Source: JAEUMG01 sp046349315 (lineage in GTDB: Bacteria > Pseudomonadota > Alphaproteobacteria > Rhizobiales > Aestuariivirgaceae). Taken from it: 64,000 nucleotides of DNA. The notes under the pieces are model-generated. The model saw only the letters and a program-made list of their open reading frames with translations, was not told the DNA's origin and made no database searches. The position numbers and the translations under genes were made by a program. Of the stretch, positions 53,465-61,260 are shown one piece after another; position 1 is the stretch's first letter, and the number at the start of each line of letters is the position of its first letter. The DNA lies in NCBI GenBank assembly GCA_046349315.1, contig JAXMCQ010000013.1, forward strand, positions 90,924-154,923, in the 5' to 3' direction.

Positions 53465-54303
53465 GATTTCTTGCCGCGCGAAGTTTTGGCGCGCTCTTTC
53501 AGGATGGCGCGGCGCTCTTTGCCGAAGCTCGTCGGCTGCGCGGTCGATGCGGTGAGACCGCCATCGGCGACGAGGGAGGCGCCGGTCACGAAGGACGCCT
53601 GGTCGGAGGCGAGGAACAGGATTGCTTCCGCCAGTTCACGCGCCGTGCCGATGCGGCCCAGCGCGCAGGCCTCGTTGTAGTCCTGCAAATCCTCGGCCGA
53701 GATCGTTGCCAACATGCGCTCCGAGCCGATCGGGCCGGGGCAGATCGCATTGACGCGAATGCCGTAGATGCCCTCTTCCCAAGCCAATGACTGGGTGAGC
53801 GAGATGATACCGGCCTTGGCAGAGTTGTAGGCTGCCCATCCCGGATCGCCGCGTAGCCCTGAGATCGAGGCCATGTTGACGATGCTGCCCTTGCCTTGCT
53901 TGCGCATGGTCGGGAGCACCGCGCGACAGGCGGTGAGCGTGCTTCGGATATTGAGCCTGTAGAGCCGATCCCACACATCGAGGTCGATATCGGCGATGAG
54001 GCCGCCGGCGCTGCCACCGGCAATGTTGATGAGCACGTCGACGCGCTTTTCAGCATCGACCGCGGCGGCAAGCGCGGCTTTGAATTCCGGCTCGTTCATG
54101 ACGTCGGCGCGCATCGCCTCGACCTTGCCGCCTTGCGCGTTGAGCTTTTCCGCTAACGACTTGGCCATGTCATATTTGACGTCGAGGTCGAAGACACGGG
54201 CACCTTCGATCGCCAATTGTTCAACGCAAGCCGCACCCATCCCGTCGGCGCCGCCTGAAACGATCGCAACCTTGCCCTCGAACCGCTTGCACAGACTGGT
54301 CAT
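53461..54303 (-). CDS. SDR-family dehydrogenase
   Basis: Short-chain dehydrogenase of 280 aa. The nucleotide motif SGGADGMG is at about residues 16-23, beta-2 ends in DLD (NAD preference), the NNAG motif is NIAGG at about 93-97, and the active-site Tyr and Lys are in AAYNSAKAG. It has a basic C-terminal tail (RRAILKERAKTSRGKKS). It is paralogous to the decayed SDR at 40783. It is the first gene of an SDR-GMC operon behind the IclR box at 54355 and divergent from the GcvT-type gene. Confidence 0.88.
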   Translation of the reverse strand: MTSLCKRFEGKVAIVSGGADGMGAACVEQLAIEGARVFDLDVKYDMAKSLAEKLNAQGGKVEAMRADVMNEPEFKAALAAAVDAEKRVDVLINIAGGSAGGLIADIDLDVWDRLYRLNIRSTLTACRAVLPTMRKQGKGSIVNMASISGLRGDPGWAAYNSAKAGIISLTQSLAWEEGIYGIRVNAICPGPIGSERMLATISAEDLQDYNEACALGRIGTARELAEAILFLASDQASFVTGASLVADGGLTASTAQPTSFGKERRAILKERAKTSRGKKS

Positions 54304-54354
54304 GCTCTACTCACAATCATGCGACGGAATCACCGGCGCAAGCAGTTTAGATAT

Positions 54355-54369
54355 TTTCAAATAATGAAA
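54355..54369. promoter_or_regulatory. IclR box between the SDR-GMC operon and the GcvT-type gene
   Basis: TTTCAAATAATGAAA (reverse TTTCATTATTTGAAA), perfect 4-bp arms TTTC/GAAA. Its centre is 22 bp before TTGACA (54384-54389) of the rightward gene, the same spacing as at 41094. On the minus strand it is followed by CTAAACTGC, a -10-like segment shared with the site at 51900. Confidence 0.75.
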
Positions 54370-54466
54370 TACGTTTATACATCTTGACACGCCAATGTGT
54401 GAGGCGCAAGCACGTCGCTGGGTAAAAAGGCGACCGAAAACCAGCACATTCAGCAGAGGAAAACAG

Positions 54467-55663
54467 ATGAAGACACGCCCCAATCCGCGTTTCGTCCGCA
54501 CCGAATTTGCGAGCTTCACCGGTGCGCCGCCCTACACGGCGACGGGAATGCGGGCGCGCAAGGGGCTCAACCGCACGGTGTTTTTTCCGACCATTAGCGC
54601 GTTTGCGACCGACTACAAATTGCACAACACGTATCTCAAGCCTGATTTCATCACCGACCCGTTGGAAGAATACTGGACCATGCGCAAGGTCGCGGGTCTC
54701 TGGGACGTGACCGGCGAAGAAATCATCGAGGTCAAGGGCAAGGATGCCGAGGCGCTCCTCGACGATGTGATGCCGCGCGATGTCCGCAAGATGAAGGACG
54801 GGCACGCCTATTACTCGGTGCTTTGCTACGATTACGGCGGCATCGTCGAGGACGGCATCCTCGCTCGTTTCGATGCCCAGAATTTCTGGTGGATCGGCGG
54901 CCCGGGAAGTTCGGAAGAATGGCTCTATGTCAATGCGCAGGGCCGCGACGTGACGATCACAAGCTATAATGACAAAATCCATACTGCGAGCCTGCAAGGC
55001 CCCAAGTCGCGCGAAATCCTGCAACAGGTGTGCGATTACGATCTCTCGAAGGTTCCGTTTTATGGCCTGTTCCGCGGCAAGATCTGCGGTGCGCCGGTGA
55101 CCGTCACGCGGACCGGTTACACAGCCGAACTCGGCTACGACATCTATGTCGATGTCTCGCATGGCGAGAAATTCTTCGCCGATCTCTGGGATCATTCGCG
55201 CAAGGCGGGCTCGGCGCTGTGCGGCAGCAAGGCCTTGGGCATTCGGCGCGTCGAAGCGGCGATCCTCAATTTCACGCAGGATTTCGACTATCAGCACACG
55301 CCCGCCGATATCGGGCTCGGCTGGATGATCAGCGAGACCAAGGCACCCTATCGCGCGCAGGCTGCTTTGACGGCCGCCAAGCGCAATCCGCCAAAATCGA
55401 AGCTTGCGGGCCTCAAGATCGAAGGCGATGAAATTCCGCTGATGGGCGATGCGGTGATGGTCAACGGCAAGAAGATCGCGACCGTCACATCCGCCACCGG
55501 CTCGCCGACGCTTGGCTATCCGATCGCCATTGCGATGTTCAATGAACCGGACAAATCCGTACTTGGCACGCCGGTCACAGTACAAATGGACGACCACACC
55601 GCAAAAGCGCAAGTGGTGGCGATGCCATTCCTCGATCCGGAACGGAAGCTCTCGAAGGCATAA
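54467..55663 (+). CDS. GcvT-family aminomethyltransferase/demethylase
   Basis: Folate-binding T-protein-like protein, 398 aa from the ATG at 54467, which follows AGAGGAAAACAG; the frame is open to 54395 but that part overlaps the promoter. Family marks are GLWDVTGEEIIEVKGKDAEALLDDVMPRDVRKM, ASLQGPKSREILQQV, GYTAELGYDIYVD and GLGWMI. Free-standing GcvT relatives (sarcosine-, dimethylglycine-, DMSP- or aryl-ether-demethylases) move a methyl group to tetrahydrofolate. No P- or H-protein genes are nearby, so it is not the glycine cleavage system. It is probably the demethylation step of the IclR-controlled route. Confidence 0.87.
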   Translation: MKTRPNPRFVRTEFASFTGAPPYTATGMRARKGLNRTVFFPTISAFATDYKLHNTYLKPDFITDPLEEYWTMRKVAGLWDVTGEEIIEVKGKDAEALLDDVMPRDVRKMKDGHAYYSVLCYDYGGIVEDGILARFDAQNFWWIGGPGSSEEWLYVNAQGRDVTITSYNDKIHTASLQGPKSREILQQVCDYDLSKVPFYGLFRGKICGAPVTVTRTGYTAELGYDIYVDVSHGEKFFADLWDHSRKAGSALCGSKALGIRRVEAAILNFTQDFDYQHTPADIGLGWMISETKAPYRAQAALTAAKRNPPKSKLAGLKIEGDEIPLMGDAVMVNGKKIATVTSATGSPTLGYPIAIAMFNEPDKSVLGTPVTVQMDDHTAKAQVVAMPFLDPERKLSKA

Positions 55664-55680
55664 TGGCCTCGTGGTTCGAG

Positions 55681-55770
55681 GGCGGCTGCGCCGCCACCTC
55701 ACCATGAGGCCTTAGCACCGTTCCTCGTCCTGAGGTGCATCGCTGAAGGCGATGCCTCGAAGGATGAGGA
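55681..55770 (+). repeat. Hairpin plus dispersed inverted repeat after the GcvT-type gene
   Basis: GGCGGC-TGC-GCCGCC at 55681-55695 may end the transcript. It is followed by a dispersed repeat (55723-55769) with outer arms around CCTCGTCCT and AGGATGAGG and an inner stem GCATCGC/GCGATGC (55737-55755), a common Hyphomicrobiales intergenic type. Confidence 0.65.
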
Positions 55771-55834
55771 CGTGAGTGCGAAGCTGCTGCACCTATGTTA
55801 CTAGTGAAGCGGAGATTCTTCCGTGTAGGTGATC

Positions 55835-56641
55835 ATGGAAAAGACGGTCGTCAAAGGTCTGAAAGTCATCGAGGCACTCGCAAATAGTACGAGCGCGCGC
55901 AGTCTGACCGATCTTGCCAATGAATGCGGCCTCACCAAGAGCAATGCGCATCGCCTGCTGCGCACGCTCGAGACCTGCGGCTATGTGCGCCACGATCCGA
56001 ATGCCCGCGCCTTCGAGCCTACGCTCCGGCCCTGGGATCTGGGGAACCGCATCTTCAATCGCATGGATCTGCGTGTCATCGCCCTTCCCTATCTCGAAGA
56101 ACTTGCGGCGCTGACCACGGAGACTACGCATCTCTCGATCCTCGACGAGGGCGAGGTGATCTATATCGGCAAGGTCGACAGCGTTCACGCGGTTCGCACT
56201 TATGTGGAGATCGGCGACCGCGCGCCCGCCTATTGCTGCGCGACCGGAAAAGCGATGCTCGCCTACATGCCGGATGACGTGGTTCGCGATGTCAGCCGCA
56301 ACATGAAGCAGTTCACCAAGAATACGATTGCATCGCCGGCAAAGCTCAAAGCCGATCTCGAACTGATCCGCAATCAGGGCTACTCGAAGACGGAAGGCGA
56401 GTGGCAGGCTGGCGTGCTCGGCTTTGCGACCGCGATCAAGACGCCAAGCGGAGAGGTCGCCGGCGCGATCGGTGTGGCCGGCCCGGAAGAGCGGATGCGC
56501 AAATCCGATCTCAAACAGATGGTCACAGCCCTGCGCGCGGCGGCCCGGCGGATCGAGGCTGAACTCAAAGCCTCAGCGGCGGAGTCCGAAGTTGAGGATG
56601 AACCGCAACCTGCGCGCCGCAAGAAATCGCCAAAACGCTGA
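55835..56641 (+). CDS. IclR-family transcriptional regulator 2
   Basis: Regulator of 268 aa from the ATG at 55835, with AGGTGA upstream; a GTG two codons earlier is possible. The first residues MEKTVVKGLKVIEALANS parallel METTVVKGLKVLEALAVS of regulator 1, and the recognition helix KSNAHRLLRTLETCGYVR differs at one position. The effector domain follows (HLSILDEGEVIYIGKVDS, GDRAPAYCCATGKAMLAY). It probably binds the same palindromes but may sense another ligand. No box is seen right upstream of it, unlike regulator 1, so it may not be autoregulated. Confidence 0.9.
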   Translation: MEKTVVKGLKVIEALANSTSARSLTDLANECGLTKSNAHRLLRTLETCGYVRHDPNARAFEPTLRPWDLGNRIFNRMDLRVIALPYLEELAALTTETTHLSILDEGEVIYIGKVDSVHAVRTYVEIGDRAPAYCCATGKAMLAYMPDDVVRDVSRNMKQFTKNTIASPAKLKADLELIRNQGYSKTEGEWQAGVLGFATAIKTPSGEVAGAIGVAGPEERMRKSDLKQMVTALRAAARRIEAELKASAAESEVEDEPQPARRKKSPKR

Positions 56642-56643
56642 GG

Positions 56644-57849
56644 TTAGGCTCTTTCGAGTATGAGCGCGATGCCCTGTCCCACGCCAATGCACATGGTGCA
56701 CAAGGCGTAGCGTCCTTGGCGCCGTTTCAGTTCATAGGCCGCGGTCAGGGCCAAGCGCGCACCGCTCATGCCGAGCGGATGGCCGAGCGCGATCGCGCCA
56801 CCATTCGGGTTCACTTTCGGCGAGTCATCCGGAACGCCGAGTGCGCGCAGAACCGCCAGGGCCTGTGCCGCGAAGGCTTCGTTGAGTTCGATCACATCCA
56901 TCTGATCGAGGGTGAGGCCGGTCAATGCCAGGACCTTCTTCACCGCCGGAACGGGACCGATGCCCATCACGCGCGGCGCGACACCAGCCACCGCCATCCC
57001 GCGAATTTGCGCCAGCGGTCGCAAGCCGCTCGCTGCGGCCCGGGCTTCCGAGGCAATGATGAGCGCGGCTGAACCATCATTGACGCCAGAGGCATTGCCC
57101 GCGGTGACCGAGAGATCCGGCCCATTGATGCCTTTGAGCCTCGTCAGTTGTTCGAGGCTCGTATCGGCGCGCGGATGTTCGTCGCGATCGATCACCAGGG
57201 GCGCACCCTTGCGCTGCGGGATTGTGACCGCGCAGATTTCGTCGGCGAAGCGGCCGGCCGAAACAGCCGCTTCCCAGTGCTTCTGGCTGCGCAGTGCGAA
57301 AGCATCCTGATCGGTGCGGCCGATGCCGTATTCACTGGCGACGATGTCGGCCGTTTCCGGCATGGAGTCGATACCATAGGCTGCCTTCATGCGCGGATTG
57401 ACAAAGCGCCAGCCGATCGTCGTGTCGTAGATCGCCGCCTGGCGCGAAAAGGCGGCATCGGCTTTCGGCATGACGAAGGGTGCGCGCGACATGCTCTCGA
57501 CGCCGCCAGCAATGATGAGCCCCGCCTCTCCGGCACGGATGGCGCGCGCCGCCGTTCCGACCGCATCGAGGCCCGAACCGCAGAGCCGGTTGATCGTGAC
57601 GCCCGGCACTTCAACGGGGAGACCGGCCAGAAGGGCTGCCATGCGCGCGACATTGCGATTGTCCTCGCCCGCCTGGTTGGCGCAGCCATAAATCACATCA
57701 TCGACGCTCGCCCAGTCGATATCGCGATGTTTCGCCATCAAGCCGGCAATCGGGATGGCGGCGAGATCGTCGGTGCGAACGCCCGACAAGGCGCCGCCAT
57801 AGCGGCCGATCGGCGTGCGCAATCCGCTGCAAATGAAGGCGTCCGTCAT
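56644..57849 (-). CDS. pcaF: Thiolase, 3-oxoadipyl-CoA type
   Basis: Thiolase of 401 aa. The nucleophile is Cys90 (NRLCGSGLDAV), and the catalytic His and second Cys are in GHPLGMSGAR and CTMCIGVGQG. GRYGGALSGVRTDDLAAIPI and YGCANQAGEDNRNVARMA are typical of 3-oxoadipyl-CoA thiolases (PcaF/PaaJ). No other beta-ketoadipate genes are in the window, so the role might be elsewhere in aromatic degradation or in another 3-oxoacyl-CoA step. It ends 2 bp from the IclR stop (convergent) and overlaps the small conserved gene by ATGA. Confidence 0.85.
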   Translation of the reverse strand: MTDAFICSGLRTPIGRYGGALSGVRTDDLAAIPIAGLMAKHRDIDWASVDDVIYGCANQAGEDNRNVARMAALLAGLPVEVPGVTINRLCGSGLDAVGTAARAIRAGEAGLIIAGGVESMSRAPFVMPKADAAFSRQAAIYDTTIGWRFVNPRMKAAYGIDSMPETADIVASEYGIGRTDQDAFALRSQKHWEAAVSAGRFADEICAVTIPQRKGAPLVIDRDEHPRADTSLEQLTRLKGINGPDLSVTAGNASGVNDGSAALIIASEARAAASGLRPLAQIRGMAVAGVAPRVMGIGPVPAVKKVLALTGLTLDQMDVIELNEAFAAQALAVLRALGVPDDSPKVNPNGGAIALGHPLGMSGARLALTAAYELKRRQGRYALCTMCIGVGQGIALILERA

Positions 57850-58142
57850 GAAGCGTCTCTAAGGAACTGCTCAACCAGTTCCTGCCATTCCTGCTCGAGG
57901 CTTCCCGTGAATGGCGCAATGCGGCAGCGGCGATACCAATATCCGGCGTTTCCCTGATCGCCTTCCTTGCGATGGAGATAGGCATGGACTCGGTTGCCGG
58001 CTGCGTCTTCGCGCTGCTGCGCGCATTCATGCGAGCGGTGCCATTCGCCCTTGGCGTCCCACCACAAGGCCTGGAGCGCCAGGCTCAGTCCGGCCGGCGG
58101 CTGCGCGTCGGCAAGTGACGATCGAAAGCTGTTCATATCCAT
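57846..58142 (-). CDS. Small conserved hypothetical protein
   Basis: Protein of 98 aa, soluble, with the conserved line PPAGLSLALQALWWDAKGEWHRSHE followed by VHAYLHRKEGDQGNAGYWYRR. From memory this is a widespread uncharacterised proteobacterial family. ATGs at 58142 and 58136 and an upstream one at 58154 are possible; no ribosome site decides among them. It is the first gene of a unit with the thiolase (ATGA overlap) and is divergent from the SDR at 58240, with only 97 bp between. Confidence 0.75.
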   Translation of the reverse strand: MDMNSFRSSLADAQPPAGLSLALQALWWDAKGEWHRSHECAQQREDAAGNRVHAYLHRKEGDQGNAGYWYRRCRIAPFTGSLEQEWQELVEQFLRDAS

Positions 58143-58202
58143 GCGATGGATCATAGCGCCACGGATCGCGCCTGTAACGCCCTCGCGCACGCGCATACAT
58201 GC

Positions 58203-58210
58203 TGTATACT
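58203..58210. promoter_or_regulatory. Candidate GntR operator (TGTATACT) upstream of the SDR gene
   Basis: TGTATACT lies 30 bp before the SDR ATG, within ATACA-TGC-TGTAT (58195-58207). Its reverse complement AGTATACA occurs at 60054-60061 before the FAD gene. GTATAC cores are usual for FCD-type GntR proteins, and such a regulator is encoded at 61261. Confidence 0.5.
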
Positions 58211-58239
58211 GGAGCCCGTATAATCATCGGGTCTGTCGC

Positions 58240-59007
58240 ATGTTCGAACTTACCGGAAAAACCATTCTTCTCACCGGCGCCTCGAAGGGCATCGGCGCCG
58301 CTATTGCCGCAAAGCTCGGCGAGGCTGGCGCCACTCTGATCGCGCATTATGGCGGTGATCGCAGCGGTGCGGAGGAAGCAACCGCCGCCATTCCGCCCGA
58401 CCGCGTGAAAGTGATCGGCGCCGACCTCAAGGACACGAAGGATGTCGATCGATTGTGGCGCGAGGCGCTCGACTGGCGCGGGCGGATCGATGTGCTCGTG
58501 AACAATGCCGCGGTCATGCGCATTGCCGGCGGCATTGAGGATGACGATGAAGCCTGGGACAAAGTGTGGGACGAGGCACTCAAGGTCAATGTGCTGGCGC
58601 CGGCGCGGTTGATGCGACAGGCGGTGCGGCACTATCTTAAAGTCGGCGGCGGCTCGCTCATAACGGTTTCAAGCTGGGCGGCGCAACGCGGTCCAGGCAA
58701 TCCTGCCCTCCTCGCCTATGCAGCGTCAAAGGGCGCCATTCTCTCCGCAACCAAGACGATCGCGCGCAACTACGCCAAGAACAACATCCTTGCTTATGTC
58801 GTGACGCCCGGCATCGTGCGCACGCGACTATCGGAACAGGCGGCCGCCGCCGCGGGTGGAGAAGCGGCCTTCACCGCCACGCTTGCGATGGGCGAATGGG
58901 TGCCGCCCGCCGAGCTCGGCAGTCTCGTCACCTTCCTTGCAAGCGGCGCCTGCCGCCATTTGAGCGGTGCGACGCTCGATGTGAATGGTGCGAGCTATAT
59001 CCGCTAA
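58240..59007 (+). CDS. SDR-family dehydrogenase
   Basis: Short-chain dehydrogenase of 255 aa. TGASKGIG is at residues 13-20, NNA in VNNAAVM, Ser in TVSSWAAQ, and the active-site Tyr and Lys in LAYAASKGA. The ATG at 58240 is used because conserved sequence begins directly after it. Its stop codon abuts the converging lyase gene with no gap. It shares a GTATAC element with the promoter of the FAD and GntR genes and is likely one of the steps of that route. Substrate unknown. Confidence 0.88.
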   Translation: MFELTGKTILLTGASKGIGAAIAAKLGEAGATLIAHYGGDRSGAEEATAAIPPDRVKVIGADLKDTKDVDRLWREALDWRGRIDVLVNNAAVMRIAGGIEDDDEAWDKVWDEALKVNVLAPARLMRQAVRHYLKVGGGSLITVSSWAAQRGPGNPALLAYAASKGAILSATKTIARNYAKNNILAYVVTPGIVRTRLSEQAAAAAGGEAAFTATLAMGEWVPPAELGSLVTFLASGACRHLSGATLDVNGASYIR

Positions 59008-59970
59008 CTACTCCGCGGCCGCCGGAACAGTGCGCGGCCGATTGACGATGCCGTCGACGACCTGGTCCATTTCGCGCATGACGGCGAGCACCTTCGAAAC
59101 GCGCTCCTCGCCTTCGCGACCAAGTTCCTTGAAGGTCGTCAAGGGCGGGCGAACATCGCCGACCGGATAGCCCGCTGCCGCCGCCAGGGCCTTGGAATAG
59201 CACTGGTGGCCATAGGTCGGATGGCCTTCCTGGATGATCGCATAGATCTTGTTGATGAGGCGCTCGATCTTCTTTGCCTCCTCATAGCGCCGGTCGGCGC
59301 AAAGATCGCAGATGATGGTCGAGGCGCGCGGGATGTAATTGCCATAGGGGTTCACATAACCGACCGCGCCATAGAGATAGGATTCGACGATGCGCTGGCC
59401 GGCAAAGACGTTCATCACGCCTTTCGTCTCCTCGACGATGTCATAGACGCGCGCCATGTCCTGGCTCGCTTCCTTGATATAGCGGATCTGGTCGAAGGCC
59501 TTGGTCAGGCGGCCGACGAACTTCGCCGACATGTCAACATTCGACGTATAGGGATTGTTGTAGAGCATGATCGGGATCGAGACCTTGGCGCAGATCGCCT
59601 TGTAATAGGCGAAGATCTCATCCTCGGTCGGGGTGTAGTAGTAAGGCGGGATGATCATCAAACCGTCGGCGCCAAGGTCCTCCGCCTCGCGACTGTAGCG
59701 GACCGCGTTGGGCGTATAGGCATTCATCGTGCCGACCATGACCTGCATGCGGCCAGCGACATATTTGATGGTCTCATCGACGAACAGCGTGCGCTCGTCA
59801 TCGGTGAGGGTCAGGAACTCGCCGGTCGTCCCCAGAATGATGATGCCGGGCACCCCTTCCTTCATCTGCCAGTCGAGGAAGCGCTTCCAGGCCGGAATGT
59901 CGATGGCGCTTCCATCAGCGGTGAAGGGGGTGATCGTCACGGCATGGCTGCCGCGGAAATTTTGGGCCAT
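59008..59970 (-). CDS. DHDPS/N-acetylneuraminate lyase-family aldolase
   Basis: Class I aldolase-fold enzyme of 320 aa. GTTGE at 47-51, Tyr137 (LYNNPYT) and Schiff-base Lys166 (IRYIKEASQD) are the conserved positions. The family includes dihydrodipicolinate synthase, sialic acid lyase, keto-deoxy sugar-acid dehydratases and the hydroxyproline-route deaminase. Linked DadA-like oxidoreductase, FCD regulator and polar amino-acid transporter genes fit the hydroxyproline-type role best. It is divergent from the FAD gene, and the GTATAC and CATGTTAACATG elements lie between the two. Confidence 0.85.
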   Translation of the reverse strand: MAQNFRGSHAVTITPFTADGSAIDIPAWKRFLDWQMKEGVPGIIILGTTGEFLTLTDDERTLFVDETIKYVAGRMQVMVGTMNAYTPNAVRYSREAEDLGADGLMIIPPYYYTPTEDEIFAYYKAICAKVSIPIMLYNNPYTSNVDMSAKFVGRLTKAFDQIRYIKEASQDMARVYDIVEETKGVMNVFAGQRIVESYLYGAVGYVNPYGNYIPRASTIICDLCADRRYEEAKKIERLINKIYAIIQEGHPTYGHQCYSKALAAAAGYPVGDVRPPLTTFKELGREGEERVSKVLAVMREMDQVVDGIVNRPRTVPAAAE

Positions 59971-60040
59971 TATCTTCTCTCCAAACAGGCTGACAGGGCC
60001 GTTCTTGTTGACGATTTAGCGTGCCCCGACGTGTCGACAA

Positions 60041-60061
60041 CATGTTAACATGAAGTATACA
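60041..60061. promoter_or_regulatory. Candidate GntR operator region between the lyase and FAD genes
   Basis: CATGTTAACATG (60041-60052) is a perfect 12-bp palindrome, and AGTATACA (60054-60061) repeats the element at 58203 in reverse. Both lie in the 122-bp gap between divergent genes, just before the FAD gene that is followed by the GntR gene. Confidence 0.5.
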
Positions 60062-60092
60062 AGATTGCCAGCAAGGGGCAGCGAGACGGCCA

Positions 60093-61238
60093 TTGAAATC
60101 CACCCAAACTGACATTCTGGTGATTGGCGGCGGTATCGTCGGGACACTTCTTGCCTATTTTCTGGCCAAGGCAGGCTGCGAGGTCCTGCTGGTCGAGGAA
60201 TTTGACCTTGGGACGCTGGCTTCGGGCTCGAATGCAGGGAGCCTCCATGCCCAAATCCCGCATGAACCCTTCGTTCTCGAGGGCGAGGCCTGGGCGCGCG
60301 GCTTTGCACCGGCCATTCCCCTCATGGTTGAATCGATCGGGCTCTGGCAGGAGCTTGCGAGGGAATTCGGTGTCGATCTGGAAATCTCGCTCGGCGGTGG
60401 ATTGCTGGTCGCCGAGACCGACGCACAGATGGCCGACGTCAAGCGCAAGGCAGCACTCGAGCGCCAAGTCGGGCTGCATATCGATCTCCTTGATGGACGT
60501 GAGCTTCAGGCGATCGCGCCCTACCTTTCGCAGAGGATGACCGGCGGTGCCTTCTGTCCCCAGGAAGGTAAGATCAATCCATTGCTCGCGATGCCGGCAA
60601 TCGCGAAGGCGGCGGAGCAGGCCGGCGTCACGCTTTGGCGGCAGACGCGCCTCACCGGTCTCAAGACCGAGGCGCAAGGATTTATCGCCGCGACATCGCG
60701 CGGAGAAATATCCGCGCGGCGCGTCGTCAAGTGCGCCGGCGCACGGGCGGGCGAGATCGCGCGGCTTCTGGGTGTCGATTTCGAGATCGATGGGTACCCG
60801 ATCCAGGTCAATGTCACCGAACCGGTCGCGCCCTTCATCAAGCATCTCGTCTATTCGGCGGGAGAAAAACTCACCCTCAAGCAAGCCCGCATGGGCAGTC
60901 TCCTGATCGGCGGCGGCTGGCCGGCACTACTCGATCCCAGGAGCGGCCGGCCCATGGTCAACCCGGCATCGGCGCGCACCAATCTTCAAATCGCCGTCGC
61001 CGCGGTGCCACAGCTTGCGGATATCAAGCTCTTGCGAACCTGGCCGGCGATCGTCAACGGCACGGCCGACTGGCGGCCCATTCTCGGCGAAGTGCCTTCC
61101 GTTCCAGGCTTCTATATCTGCATGTTTCCCTGGATGGGGCTCACCGCGGGTCCGCTCTCGGCACGGCTCGTCGCCGATACCATCCTCGGCAAGAAGCCGC
61201 CGCAGGCTTTCGCGCAATTCTTTCTCTCGCAATCCTGA
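60093..61238 (+). CDS. FAD-dependent oxidoreductase, DadA/hydroxyproline dehydrogenase-like
   Basis: DAO-family flavoenzyme, 381 aa, starting at a TTG (60093). The FAD motif ILVIGGGIVGTLLAYFLAKAG is at about residues 8-28 and GTLASGSNAGSLHAQIPHE matches the family second motif. The C-terminal PGFYICMFPWMGLTAGPLSARLVADTILG is close to D-hydroxyproline dehydrogenase beta or similar. The gene is followed by the GntR gene after 22 bp. It may oxidise a D-amino acid or cyclic imino acid that the adjacent lyase-family enzyme then deaminates. Substrate inferred only. Confidence 0.85.
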   Translation: MKSTQTDILVIGGGIVGTLLAYFLAKAGCEVLLVEEFDLGTLASGSNAGSLHAQIPHEPFVLEGEAWARGFAPAIPLMVESIGLWQELAREFGVDLEISLGGGLLVAETDAQMADVKRKAALERQVGLHIDLLDGRELQAIAPYLSQRMTGGAFCPQEGKINPLLAMPAIAKAAEQAGVTLWRQTRLTGLKTEAQGFIAATSRGEISARRVVKCAGARAGEIARLLGVDFEIDGYPIQVNVTEPVAPFIKHLVYSAGEKLTLKQARMGSLLIGGGWPALLDPRSGRPMVNPASARTNLQIAVAAVPQLADIKLLRTWPAIVNGTADWRPILGEVPSVPGFYICMFPWMGLTAGPLSARLVADTILGKKPPQAFAQFFLSQS

Positions 61239-61260
61239 TTGATCTTCCGGAGAACGCCCC

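Noticed and set aside
49617..54369. The TTCCAAATAATGAAC sites as FNR/CRP boxes
   Set aside because: They lack TTGAT or TGTGA arms and match one another over 15 bp around a TAT core, in a block with two IclR genes, so IclR fits better.
54467..55663. GcvT-type gene as the glycine cleavage T-protein
   Set aside because: No gcvH or gcvP nearby, and the gene stands under an IclR box among catabolic genes; a free-standing demethylase is more likely.
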